Below, piece after piece: positions 55,581-63,854 of a stretch of DNA of 64,000 nucleotides. Within the stretch, counting starts at the first letter, position 1, and each line of letters begins with the position of its first letter. The position numbers and the translations under genes are program-made. Source of the stretch: Trichocoleus sp. FACHB-40 (GTDB lineage Bacteria > Cyanobacteriota > Cyanobacteriia > Cyanobacteriales > FACHB-T130); contig NZ_JACJPF010000055.1 of the NCBI RefSeq assembly GCF_014695915.1, forward strand, positions 55,947 through 119,946, read 5' to 3'. The notes under the pieces are model-generated. The model was not told the DNA's origin. It ran no database searches and was given only the letters and a program-made list of their open reading frames with translations.

Positions 55581-57047
55581 TTAAACTTTTAATTGCTTAT
55601 AGCTTGGTTCGTAAATAGCGATCGCTTCCTCTTTCCCCTTCACCTTCACCGACTTATCTACCAGTCGCAACGAGAAGGTTTCTGGGTGGTACAAACTATT
55701 TACCACTGACTCTGTTACCAAAATCTGACAGTCATACTGCTTAGTTAAACCCTCAACCCGAGAGGCTAAATTCACCACATCGCCAATCACTGTAGAGTCA
55801 ATGCGCGAGTTAAATCCTACAGTACCCATCACCACGTCACCGCGATGGATACCGATACCGACTGCGATCGCAGGCAAACCTTTTTCCACCCGCTCCTCAT
55901 TAAAAAGAGAGAGTGTCCCCTGCATCAAAATTGCTGCACGCAGAGCGGAATCAGTTGCTTCATCATCGAACAATGCCATAATCGCATCGCCAATATATTT
56001 GTCAATAAAGCCGCCACTCTTCTCAATCGGCCATCCCATACATTCCAAGAAGTCATTCAAAAACGAAAACGTCTCGAATGGTGTCATTTGTTCCGCCATT
56101 GAACTGTAACCCCGGATATCGCAAAACAAAATCGTCATAGTTCGCGTCGCCGATACACCCACCTGAATATTTTCAATTCCCTCTGGTGCAATAACTGAAA
56201 GAAATTTATCCGGCACGAACCGCTCAAACGATTCCAAAGTCTTGTGCAACTTACTAAACGATGCTTGCAACGCTGCCGACATCTCGTTAAAAGACTTTGC
56301 TAAATCTCCGATTTCATCTGACAAGTTAATTTCTGCACGATGCTGTAAATCCCCAGCGGCGATTCTGGCAGCACTCACCTGCAAACGCTGCACCGGATCG
56401 CTCAACCGCTTTGCCAGAATATATGCACACACTAAACTAACGGCGAGTCCCACAACACCTACTAACACAGCCTGATTTATTGCATAGACAACAGCACGGT
56501 TAATTTGCTGTGACGACATTCCGATCCGCAACGTGCCAATTGTTTCACCCGATACCAGTTTGATGTCCGAACTTACTTCTATAAATCGTTCGCCACGCTT
56601 CGCCCGCACACGCCCCAAGAACTTGATATCTCGCAGAAGAAATGTTTCTACAGCATGAGACTGTCGGGATTTTAGCGCCGCATTTGTCACTTCTACTGGG
56701 ACAATATCTGGAATATACTGGTTTTGGAAATCGCTGGGCGACGAGGCAAGAATCTGATTTTTTTTCCGGGCATCAGAAACAAGAATGTATAAAAAATCCT
56801 GGTTTTCCCTCATCAATAAATCCAGATCCACGCGGATTTGACCCCAATTTTCTTCAGAGAGTTCGTTACCCAAAGCATAAGCTGACAACTTAACTAAGGA
56901 CTTTGCTTGACTCTGCTGCTGCTGACGGTAGAGGTTACTCTCAGTATTCGCCCAAACCCAGACTATGGAGCCAACCAGTCCGACGATCAACAACGTCGTA
57001 GCGGTCATAAATTGGGTGTGGATTGAGCGAAAAGCAAAAACTTTCAT
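55581..57047 (-). CDS. Membrane class III adenylyl cyclase with HAMP domain (copy 2)
   Basis: A 488-residue paralog of the cyclase at 20572-22026, alignable end to end: MKVFAFRSIHTQFMTATTLLIVGLVG, then sensor region, TM2 near 190-212, HAMP (DPVQRLQVSAARIAAGDLQHR) and catalytic domain. Metal Asp residues are in ILFCDIRGY and YIGDAIM, adenine-recognition Lys/Thr in FIDKYIGD and DSTVIGD, and transition-state Asn/Arg in VVNLASRVE. The product is predicted to be cAMP. The sensor region is more divergent than the rest, consistent with a different input. The lipoprotein paralog is 1.27 kb upstream on the same strand, with one small gene and a repeat in between. Confidence 0.9.
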   Translation of the reverse strand: MKVFAFRSIHTQFMTATTLLIVGLVGSIVWVWANTESNLYRQQQQSQAKSLVKLSAYALGNELSEENWGQIRVDLDLLMRENQDFLYILVSDARKKNQILASSPSDFQNQYIPDIVPVEVTNAALKSRQSHAVETFLLRDIKFLGRVRAKRGERFIEVSSDIKLVSGETIGTLRIGMSSQQINRAVVYAINQAVLVGVVGLAVSLVCAYILAKRLSDPVQRLQVSAARIAAGDLQHRAEINLSDEIGDLAKSFNEMSAALQASFSKLHKTLESFERFVPDKFLSVIAPEGIENIQVGVSATRTMTILFCDIRGYSSMAEQMTPFETFSFLNDFLECMGWPIEKSGGFIDKYIGDAIMALFDDEATDSALRAAILMQGTLSLFNEERVEKGLPAIAVGIGIHRGDVVMGTVGFNSRIDSTVIGDVVNLASRVEGLTKQYDCQILVTESVVNSLYHPETFSLRLVDKSVKVKGKEEAIAIYEPSYKQLKV

Positions 57048-57294
57048 CCGGCTTTATTTATAACATTCTGTTTTGGTTTAAATACAACTAGCGTCATTTA
57101 GCAATTTAAGGAAGAGTTGGGGAATCTTGGTTTAGGTAATAGGTTGCTGCCAATTATCTATAGCAGTCTTTGCAGGAGTGGGAAATCTTTTTCCGGTTGT
57201 AGATAGGCTCTTTTGTCCTACGAGTTACAACCTATTACCTATGCTTCCTAAGCTATTCTTTATAGAAGAATGGGGCTTGCTACGCTTAGGCAAG

Positions 57295-57768
57295 TTAACT
57301 TGTTGAATCAGTTTCTTTCTTGGGTTTATTCAACTCTCTGCATTTAGCTTCAGCCTCTTTATAGGCTTCTGAATACTTTTTACTACCCATGATTAAATTT
57401 CCGTAATATTCATGTGGTAAAGCATCATAAACAGGCAGTGGCTCATCGTCTGGATAATCTTCTTTGGCTTCTTCTACTGCTGCAACAAGTTTCTTCACAG
57501 TTAAACTTTGTGCCGGAAAGTAGAAAAATTGTTCTGCATTTTTATTGAGGTGTGGCAGTGTGGGATCGATAATACAAGTCTCAAGCTCAATCCAACTATG
57601 CTCAATCGGTCTGTATGGCTTTCCATCCCCAACTAAAAATCCTTGTACATACATACATCCTTCAGTTAATAATGCCGCTTTGTAAGCATTGTCAAAGGGA
57701 TTTTTTGCTTTGCTTTTAATGCGCTCGGAAAGTTCTTTTGAGAGAGTTTCATCTAATGGTTTGTTCAT
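57295..57768 (-). CDS. Hypothetical protein with a possible Cys-His-Asp papain-like triad
   Basis: A 157-residue protein that I cannot name. The N-terminal helix is charged (DETLSKELSERIKSKAKNPFDNAYKAALL). EGCMYVQGFLV (Cys near residue 38), PIEHSWIELETC (His near 57) and IIDPTLP (Asp near 68) follow in the order and spacing of a papain-like/transglutaminase-like Cys-His-Asp triad. The C-terminal ~50 residues are helical, with many Lys/Glu. It lies between the cyclase copy 2 and its lipoprotein partner. The triad reading is inference from motif order only. Confidence 0.55.
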   Translation of the reverse strand: MNKPLDETLSKELSERIKSKAKNPFDNAYKAALLTEGCMYVQGFLVGDGKPYRPIEHSWIELETCIIDPTLPHLNKNAEQFFYFPAQSLTVKKLVAAVEEAKEDYPDDEPLPVYDALPHEYYGNLIMGSKKYSEAYKEAEAKCRELNKPKKETDSTS

Positions 57769-58312
57769 CGGGAATCCTTAAAAGAGATTGAAGTTTTTAA
57801 TTCTTTTTTGTATAGTATAGCTCAGTCTTTTATTGTTTCTATCTCGAAGAGTCCTATGAGCAAAGTAAAAGTTAAAATTATACATTGAGAAGAAAGACTG
57901 TAACTTAGATTATATTTCAAAGCTTTTATTTGATTGATAGCATAATTTATATTCCCATAAACCTATTAGAGATGATGTATAGCAATTCAAGGGTTGGGTG
58001 CGATACATCTGTAAGGGCATGGCATTCCCATGCCCCTACCAAGGCAGCGTGAACATCAGAACCACAATATATTCCACCCAACTGAGAAACGCTGTACAAA
58101 TACATCTAATGGTTGAGAAACTGTCGCAGTCCGATTGAATGGGTACAAGCTACCTTTTCTATAAAATAGTTTCCGCCAATTCAGGAGGCTCCATAAAGGG
58201 GAAAAAGAGAATTTCATAAATGAATTAGGATTACTATTTACTCGGTACAATCTAGTTAACATCTATCAGAGTTTTACCTTATGGGGTGGCAATAGTTCGG
58301 TATTAATTCCTA
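57769..58312. other. Intergenic region with MITE-like repeat and AT-rich sequence
   Basis: No supported gene. The left part is AT-rich, the MITE-like copy B lies at 57978-58096, and the remainder up to the lipoprotein stop at 58313 shows no open frame with a ribosome-binding site. Confidence 0.6.
57978..58096 (+). mobile_element. MITE-like repeat, copy B
   Basis: 119 bases from TATAGCAATTCAAGGGTTGG to CCCAACTGAGAAACGCTGTA. The internal palindrome GGGCATGGCATTCCCATGCCC is centred near 58028. Ends are imperfect inverted repeats. It is the same length as copy C. Confidence 0.88.
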
Positions 58313-59350
58313 TTAGGGATAAAAACCTTCTAAGAAAGTCACCCATCGCTGTCTATTCAAAGGGCGCGAAAACCCCGTCCCTGCTTGACACTCAGAACTA
58401 AAAGCCAGCGTCAATGGCCCCCCCATTTTTGCGGGAATAGGTTGTTTGTCATTGCCCCATCTGGTCGCCACCAGAATGTCACACTCCCGCAAATCGGTTG
58501 ATCCCAAGCGGACTGGATTGGAGGGGTCATGGTAAATTGGTGCCTTCCCGCGAACTACAATTTCCCCATTGGCGGGCAGCTGGATACCTGCGAAGGCTAG
58601 AATATCGCGTACACGCACCCCGTGAAGTTTGACTTCGCCGCTGGGCCAACCCATTCTGTAGCCGACATTTTCCAAAATTGTAACTTGGGGAAGTTTATCA
58701 AGAGCGGCTAAGTCTAGTTCGCGCTTTCCTACACGTAATTTTACTGGTTCAGTACCAATTATCATGTGGGTAACGTAAAACGCCCAGGATAATTCGTTAT
58801 ACTTTTTTTTCAAATTAGGGTATTGTGTATGCGGAATGACTAAATAAATAGGGCCACCTTGATCGCGGGGAATTGGTTTGCCATTTCTAGCGATCGCTAA
58901 AGTAATCGGGTAGGCAAGCAAATCCTTCACGCTGATCGTCGCTTGGTAGCCGTCAAAGCAGACAAAAGTAATATTTGTAATATCCGACGCGATCGCTAAC
59001 TTTTTCAATAGTGTAGATACACGGATGCCGCGAAAGTCGAAAATCTCCTCTTGGTTGAGTACGGCATTGGGATCTGTGGTTTTTACATGATTTGTTGCCA
59101 ATGCCTGTAACTGTTGCCAGCTCAATGTCACGGCTTTGCCCTTGGTAACTTGCCCCTCAATAACCAGATTCCACTCCTCCGGTGATGTTTTGGTATTGGC
59201 TTTCACCATCTGGGCGTTGAGAGCGATCGCTTCAGTTCGCCATGCCTCCAGCTGCTTATCCGTTGGCTGATTTGTACAAGCTCCAAGGCAGACAATACTT
59301 GTCACTAGCGATACTAGAGGCAAATTTTTCCCTACTGGATTCACCCACAT
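58313..59350 (-). CDS. Lipoprotein with sulfite-oxidase (molybdopterin-type) fold, copy 2
   Basis: A 345-residue paralog of the protein at 22146-23186. The lipobox is VCLGAC, followed by TDKQLEAWRTEAIALN as in copy 1. First module: WNLVIEGQVTKGKAVTLSWQQLQAL, FDFRGIRVSTLLKK, GGPIYLVIPHTQYPNLKKKY and WAFYVTHMIIGTEPVKLRVG. Second module: VKLHGVRVRDILAFAG, RECDILVATRWG, KMGGPLTLAFSSEC. As in copy 1 the molybdenum-ligating Cys is not evident. Sequence identity between copies is high across both modules. It precedes the cyclase copy 2 on the same strand, so the pairing is conserved even though the spacing is not. Confidence 0.75.
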   Translation of the reverse strand: MWVNPVGKNLPLVSLVTSIVCLGACTNQPTDKQLEAWRTEAIALNAQMVKANTKTSPEEWNLVIEGQVTKGKAVTLSWQQLQALATNHVKTTDPNAVLNQEEIFDFRGIRVSTLLKKLAIASDITNITFVCFDGYQATISVKDLLAYPITLAIARNGKPIPRDQGGPIYLVIPHTQYPNLKKKYNELSWAFYVTHMIIGTEPVKLRVGKRELDLAALDKLPQVTILENVGYRMGWPSGEVKLHGVRVRDILAFAGIQLPANGEIVVRGKAPIYHDPSNPVRLGSTDLRECDILVATRWGNDKQPIPAKMGGPLTLAFSSECQAGTGFSRPLNRQRWVTFLEGFYP

Positions 59351-59591
59351 TTAAAGAATACTTCTTTAGGTAGTTTACCGAAAAGCGATCGCTACTGTAC
59401 TGAGAGCGACTTAATTCTTTTTAACACAGTTATCGCAATTCATCCGGGAAAATACCAAGTCAGTAAGCTATTTAGAATATCCTCCTTCGGAGGAATAAAA
59501 AGGGGTAGGAGGTAGAGGTTAGAGGTAAGGGAAAAACTTTAGAACTATAAGTTTTATCCTTCTTACTACCTACCACCTACCACCAAATTTC

Positions 59592-60596
59592 TTAAAACTG
59601 ACGCAAAAAGCGCAAATCGCTGCTGTACATTCGACGCACATCATCAATTTGATGCAGCACCATTGCAAAACGCTCAGCACCGAAACCCGCGGCAAACCCA
59701 GTATAAACTTCTGGATCGTAACCCACCTTCTTCAGCACATTGGGGTCAACCATACCGCAGCCCATCACTTCTAACCAGCGTCCCTGCCATTGCACATCGA
59801 CTTCCGCAGAAGGTTCGGTGAATGGAAAATAACTGCCCCGGAAACGAATCGGTAACTCAGCACCGAACATCTCCTCTAAAAACACCTTAATAGTGCCTTT
59901 AAGGTCTGTAAAAGTTAGCCCCTGATCAACTGCCAAAATTTCTACTTGGTGGAAGACTGCCGAATGGGTAGCATCTACCGTGTCTCGTCGGTAACAGCGT
60001 CCTGGTGCCACAATCCTGATTGGCGGCTCATTTTCTTCCATGTAGCGAATCTGCACCGAAGAAGTATGCGTCCGCAGCAGATTGCCATCCGGCAGGTAGA
60101 AGGTATCCTGCATATCGCGGGCGGGGTGGTCTGCGGGGGTGTTCAGCGCCTCAAAATTGTAGTAGTCTGTCTCCATCTCCGGCCCTTGGGCAACGGTGTA
60201 GCCAAGACCAACGAAGATATCTACAATGCGGTCAATTGTGCTGTTGAGCGGGTGCTTGCGACCGAGGGGGCGGTAAACTCCTGGCATAGTGACATCCAGG
60301 GTTTCCGATTCCAATGCGGCTTGGATTTGGGCTTCCTGCAAGGTTGTCCGCTTGCGATCCAGGTCATTTTGCAGCGCTTCTTTGACTTCGTTTGCTAAAG
60401 CACCAATCCGGGGGCGATCGCTTGCGTCTAATTTACCCAAACCCCCTAATACTTTGGACAGCTGCCCTTTTTTACCCAGGTAGCCGACTCGAAGTTCCTC
60501 TAGTTGTGCAAGAGTAGAAGCAGCAGCGATCGCATTCGTCGCATCCTGTTTAAGCGCGGCTAGTTGAGCCTCAAGCTCCGAAAGCGTAGTGGTCAT
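59592..60596 (-). CDS. pheS: Phenylalanine-tRNA ligase alpha subunit
   Basis: A 334-residue class II synthetase subunit that charges tRNA-Phe together with PheT. The N-terminal coiled coil ([22 protein letters not shown]) is followed by [22 protein letters not shown] and [21 protein letters not shown]. Motif 2-type [21 protein letters not shown] and motif 3-type [22 protein letters not shown] close the catalytic core, with [17 protein letters not shown] between. The ATG at 60596 and the C-terminus ([10 protein letters not shown]) match the family. pheT is not in the window. surE lies divergently 127 bases away. Confidence 0.96.
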   Translation of the reverse strand: MTTTLSELEAQLAALKQDATNAIAAASTLAQLEELRVGYLGKKGQLSKVLGGLGKLDASDRPRIGALANEVKEALQNDLDRKRTTLQEAQIQAALESETLDVTMPGVYRPLGRKHPLNSTIDRIVDIFVGLGYTVAQGPEMETDYYNFEALNTPADHPARDMQDTFYLPDGNLLRTHTSSVQIRYMEENEPPIRIVAPGRCYRRDTVDATHSAVFHQVEILAVDQGLTFTDLKGTIKVFLEEMFGAELPIRFRGSYFPFTEPSAEVDVQWQGRWLEVMGCGMVDPNVLKKVGYDPEVYTGFAAGFGAERFAMVLHQIDDVRRMYSSDLRFLRQF

Positions 60597-60722
60597 TTTC
60601 TACAGACAGTCTTCAGTTTGGCATCTTTAGCTTGAGTTTAACGCGATTTGACTCATTCATCTGCATTCATCTATTACAAGCTGCGGTGCAAAATAGAATT
60701 TGACTCCTCCTGTAGTAACTTA

Positions 60723-61520
60723 ATGAAACTGTTAATCAGCAACGATGATGGCATCTTCGCCTTGGGCATTCGCAATCTCGCCAATACCCTCGCCGAAGCC
60801 GGACACAATGTCACCGTAGTATGCCCCGACCGGGAACGGTCTGCCACTGGTCACGGTCTTACCCTGCACGACCCCATCCGCGCTGAAGTCGTCGAGTCGA
60901 TTTTTCACCCCACAGTCAAAGCCTGGTCTTGTTCGGGAACTCCCTCGGACTGCGTAAAACTGGCGCTAGGTGCTTTGCTTGATGCGCCCCCGGATTTTGT
61001 CTTATCTGGCATTAACCACGGTTCTAACCTTGGCACTGATGTCCTATACTCAGGCACAGTTTCAGCGGCAATGGAAGGCGTAATAGAGGGAATTCCCAGC
61101 ATCGCTTTTAGTCTGACCAGTTACACCTCAAGGGAGTTTCAAACCGCTGCCAAATTTGCCAAAATCTTCATGGATAAGTTAAGCTTGCAGCCGCTACCAG
61201 AGGCGATGTTACTCAACGTCAATGTGCCGCCTGTGAAATGGGAAGATATTGCTGGTGTCGCCCTGACTCGTCAAGGGATTCGTCGCTATTTTGATATTTT
61301 TCAAAAGCGGGTAGATCCACGCGGAAAAACTTACTATTGGTTAGCTGGTGAAGCTTTGGAAGAAGTTGAACAACCTGAAAATCCGCTTTTACCCAGTCAC
61401 ATAGAAACCGATGTGCAGGCAATTCGGAAAAACTACATTACCGTAACGCCCTTGCAATATAACCTCACCTATGCTGCTGGAGTTCGCAGTTTGCAGGAAT
61501 TCAAGATTTTTGAGCTTTGA
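60723..61520 (+). CDS. surE: 5'/3'-nucleotidase SurE
   Basis: A 265-residue metal-dependent nucleoside monophosphatase. The metal-binding NDDG is residues 7-10 ([10 protein letters not shown]), followed by [31 protein letters not shown], the loop [25 protein letters not shown] and LNVNVPP. ATG 60723 is chosen because the family begins [10 protein letters not shown]; 25 residues of upstream open frame are not conserved. SurE removes phosphate from 5' and 3' nucleotides and may help in stress survival. Confidence 0.94.
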   Translation: MKLLISNDDGIFALGIRNLANTLAEAGHNVTVVCPDRERSATGHGLTLHDPIRAEVVESIFHPTVKAWSCSGTPSDCVKLALGALLDAPPDFVLSGINHGSNLGTDVLYSGTVSAAMEGVIEGIPSIAFSLTSYTSREFQTAAKFAKIFMDKLSLQPLPEAMLLNVNVPPVKWEDIAGVALTRQGIRRYFDIFQKRVDPRGKTYYWLAGEALEEVEQPENPLLPSHIETDVQAIRKNYITVTPLQYNLTYAAGVRSLQEFKIFEL

Positions 61521-61656
61521 GGAACTTTGTCCCTCGTCCGCGATTCCGACCTGCTCAAGCGGTCTCAGAGATTATCCTCGTTCCCAGTCAGAGGCTGGAA
61601 GGGGCAACCATTTTTTTCTCTTGCCTTTTTTGGTGCGGTTATCACGCTAAATTATT

Positions 61657-61670
61657 AGTACAAATGTACT
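61657..61670. promoter_or_regulatory. LexA-box-like palindrome
   Basis: AGTACAAATGTACT matches the cyanobacterial LexA box RGTACNNNDGTWCB at every position and is flanked by TT/AA (TTAGTACAAATGTACTAA). It lies 30 bases before a ribosome-binding-like AGGAG and the zinc-ribbon-like remnant. No intact gene follows, so any SOS role is uncertain. Confidence 0.5.
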
Positions 61671-61699
61671 AATATTAGTAGTACACTGTAGTCAAGGAG

Positions 61700-61789
61700 T
61701 TGCAGTCAAAGACACGTAAGTGTATCGCCTGTGGTGAGAGGAAGAAGGCAAAGGAAACCCTACTTCGACAAAAAGCGAGATATGGGTAA
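61700..61789 (+). pseudogene. Short Cys-x-x-Cys fragment, probable gene remnant
   Basis: From TTG 61700 the frame reads 29 codons, including KTRKCIACGERKKAKETLL, to a TAA. The CxxC and basic residues resemble the zinc-knuckle start of a nuclease or DNA-binding protein. AGGAG abuts the TTG with no spacing, and the frame ends just before MITE-like copy C. Truncation by repeat insertion is the simplest reading. Confidence 0.3.
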
Positions 61790-61824
61790 ATGGGTACTCA
61801 GCTTATTTGATTTTACTCAGGCCT

Positions 61825-61943
61825 TATAGCAATTCAAGGGTTGGGTGCGCTACATCTGTAAGGGCATGGCATTGCCATGTCCCTACCAAGGTGGCGAAAA
61901 CAAAACAACCGCGATATATTCCACCCAGCTGAGAAACGCTATA
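61825..61943 (+). mobile_element. MITE-like repeat, copy C
   Basis: 119 bases from TATAGCAATTCAAGGGTTGG to CCCAGCTGAGAAACGCTATA, with the palindrome GGGCATGGCATTGCCATGTCC inside. Very close to copy B. Confidence 0.88.
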
Positions 61944-62281
61944 TTTACTGACATAACGGCTGCAAACCCCTACAGCTTAACCGTTTGTCAGCCTTTTGAA
62001 AAAGCTTTCACGTACAAGCAAATAGCACTTGCTTTCATCGAGTGTAAACGATCCGAATCTCTTTAGAGCGATATTCCCGATTGCTTTATCAACTAGGAAT
62101 TACTGCCTAGCTTTATTGCAAGTAATTGACAGGAACAGCGTAGTACGAAGTCCGAGGCGAAGCGATCGCATTCCAAATAAATATTCTTTCAAAAAACTAA
62201 ATAAACCACCTCTTTCTAAGAGCAGCCAGCCTGCCAAAGTCCTGTATTACCTAACAATGAGCGATCAAGGAGATAAAGAAG

Positions 62282-62698
62282 ATGATGAAGGAGTTTAAAG
62301 CCCCATCTCTGGTGCTGCAATATTTGCTGGCAGGTTGCTGTCTGTTAGCCAGTGGCTACCTGTTAGCCGCTCTCAACTTGCCTTCCAATCCGACCTCGGC
62401 ACTTAAGGAACGGCAATCCGTAGAGCGTAGCACCACCGCCTGCACAGAAATTGTAAAGCCGAAGGCGACGCTATCGCGATCGCAATTAGCACGACTCTTA
62501 ACAGTGCCTGAGCGCAGCTCTCGGCGCAACGTGCAACAAATCGTGAAAGAGCCTTATTGCCGCTTGCCGAATGTGAGCATTCGAGCAGGAGCGAAAACCG
62601 AGCGCGAAATTCACCCTTTGGCGTTCGATCCGCAAACATCGCTAGTCGTTTTTTATGAAGGAGAAACCTATGTGGGATATGGTTTTAAACGTCCTTAA
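62282..62698 (+). CDS. Hypothetical single-pass membrane protein, 138 aa
   Basis: Not recognised. A transmembrane or signal helix lies near 12-32 (LQYLLAGCCLLASGYLLAAL). A basic helix rich in Arg/Ser (about 62-85, ATLSRSQLARLLTVPERSSRRNVQQIVKEP) and a compact C-terminus (LAFDPQTSLVVFYEGETYVGYGFKRP) follow. The start ATG at 62282 has AAGGAGAT 10 bases upstream. Part of the middle (ERQSVERSTTA, PKATLSRSQLA) is encoded by repeat-like DNA with a HIP1 site. Function unknown. Confidence 0.6.
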   Translation: MMKEFKAPSLVLQYLLAGCCLLASGYLLAALNLPSNPTSALKERQSVERSTTACTEIVKPKATLSRSQLARLLTVPERSSRRNVQQIVKEPYCRLPNVSIRAGAKTEREIHPLAFDPQTSLVVFYEGETYVGYGFKRP

Positions 62699-62903
62699 AA
62701 GGGTACAGGTAACAGCGGACACAGCACTGGCCCTCATCTACATTTCCAGGTGCGTGCTGCTGAAACAAGCAAGAAAATTTCTGCATCCAAAAAACAAATT
62801 TCCTGGTTTTTAACCGGAAAGCAGCCTAAATTATCGGTAGATTAATACCATTCTCCTAGTTTCTAAGATCGTGAAGGCGGTCTTATTTTATGCGATTGCG
62901 ACT

Positions 62904-63017
62904 GGGAGCATCCCGTATTTGCAAATCGCCCACAGACTGGAAGTCTGGGGCTACACAAACAAAGCCTGCCTCCGCAGGCTGAATGAGTCCGCGCAGGCGG
63001 ACTTGGTGTGTGTAGCC
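62904..63017. repeat. Composite palindromic repeat with three-way-junction fold (includes GGGAGCATCCC copy 3)
   Basis: The 5' part repeats the 17232 and 38456 copies. An outer stem GGCTACACA (62949-62957) pairs with TGTGTAGCC (63009-63017). Two inner hairpins lie inside it: AGCCTGC/GCAGGCT (62963-62980) and AGTCCGC/GCGGACT (62986-63003). The predicted single-strand fold is a three-way junction. Confidence 0.85.
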
Positions 63018-63071
63018 GCGTCCAATCGCCTGGCGTTTTTACTAAATTGTTCACATCCTGAAATGATTGGT

Positions 63072-63773
63072 ATGAATATCATAAAAAATTCAAAATTAAT
63101 TCAAATAATAGGAATCTGCCTTGTCCTAGGACTTGCTAATAGTTGTTCTTCCGATAATCTCTCTAAAGCCCCAGTGGAATCCCAAGCTTCTGCGAATGTT
63201 GCCGAGCAACCTGTTGTGACGGAGAAAGAAAATACAGATAATAAAGGCGAAAGCAATAAACAAGAAGCTGCGCGTGATATAACTTACAACCCTACAACAC
63301 CTGAAGATAATGATGCTGTTAAAGATCAGAAGTCATTTATTGAACATATTAGGTATGTAAATATTCCTTACTGGGTTAGGAAATCCTTTTTTGATAAAGG
63401 ACTAAACAAAAGTTATAGTATTCATTTTAGAGATATCCGACAGTTATATTTACGGGGTGACTTTAATGGAGATAATAAAATAGATATTGCTCTAATGCTC
63501 GCAGAGAAAAAGCCTCAAGGTGAAACACAGGTTTTTAATCGCGCGATGGCAATTTTTCATGGTGGAACCCAAGAAGTTATTTTAATCGACAAAGAGCTTG
63601 GTGCTGATGATGTTTGGGAAGTTATTCCTAAAGCTGAGGCTGCTAAATATAATGCCTCGATTCCCTCGTCTTGGAAACAAGGAGAGGGGATTTCTCTCTC
63701 CAAAGCAGCATCATCCAGTAGATTATTCTATTGGGATGGTAAGCAATACACTTATTATGCAACCAGTGATTAA
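63072..63773 (+). CDS. Putative lipoprotein with a Ca-binding DxNxDxxxD loop
   Basis: About 233 residues. The signal peptide is IIKNSKLIQIIGICLVLGLANSC, with a lipobox-like end. A Ser/Glu/Asn-rich linker (~30-75) follows, then a globular domain with LYLRGDFNGDNKIDIALML near 130-148, a DxNxDxxxD calcium-binding-type loop like FG-GAP/dockerin units. EVILIDKELGADDVWEVIPK and a C-terminal YYWDGKQYTYY-type segment follow. ATG 63072 or the ATG at 63063 is the start; the open frame further upstream runs through the 62904-63017 repeat and is not conserved-looking. AT-rich relative to its neighbours. Function unknown. Confidence 0.6.
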   Translation: MNIIKNSKLIQIIGICLVLGLANSCSSDNLSKAPVESQASANVAEQPVVTEKENTDNKGESNKQEAARDITYNPTTPEDNDAVKDQKSFIEHIRYVNIPYWVRKSFFDKGLNKSYSIHFRDIRQLYLRGDFNGDNKIDIALMLAEKKPQGETQVFNRAMAIFHGGTQEVILIDKELGADDVWEVIPKAEAAKYNASIPSSWKQGEGISLSKAASSSRLFYWDGKQYTYYATSD

Positions 63774-63827
63774 GGTTTAACTTAAGAGGGCGTTTAATCC
63801 CATTTTATTTTCTTAAGGCTAAGCATT

Positions 63828-63854
63828 TGATTCCCCCAACCCCCCTTTTTAAGG
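63828..63854. repeat. GATTCCCCCAACCCCCC repeat next to insertion sequence
   Basis: TGATTCCCCCAACCCCCCTT directly precedes the insertion sequence end. It is closely related to the smc insertion at 48344-48382. Confidence 0.6.

Larger units (their letters stand above)
61521..62281. other. 760-base intergenic region rich in repeats and a LexA-like site
   Basis: No complete gene. Contents in order: a degenerate CTCGTTCC...GGCTGGAAGGGG palindrome at 61576-61604, a LexA-box-like site at 61657-61670, a short zinc-ribbon-like gene remnant at 61700-61789, MITE-like copy C at 61825-61943, and HIP1-containing sequence to 62281. Confidence 0.7.

Noticed and set aside
57976..58262. Small minus-strand frame across MITE-like copy B
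   Set aside because: Repeat-derived; no ribosome-binding site or domain.
62871..63062. Long N-terminal extension of the lipoprotein at 63072
   Set aside because: It translates the GGGAGCATCCC/three-way-junction repeat; the signal peptide starts at 63063-63072.
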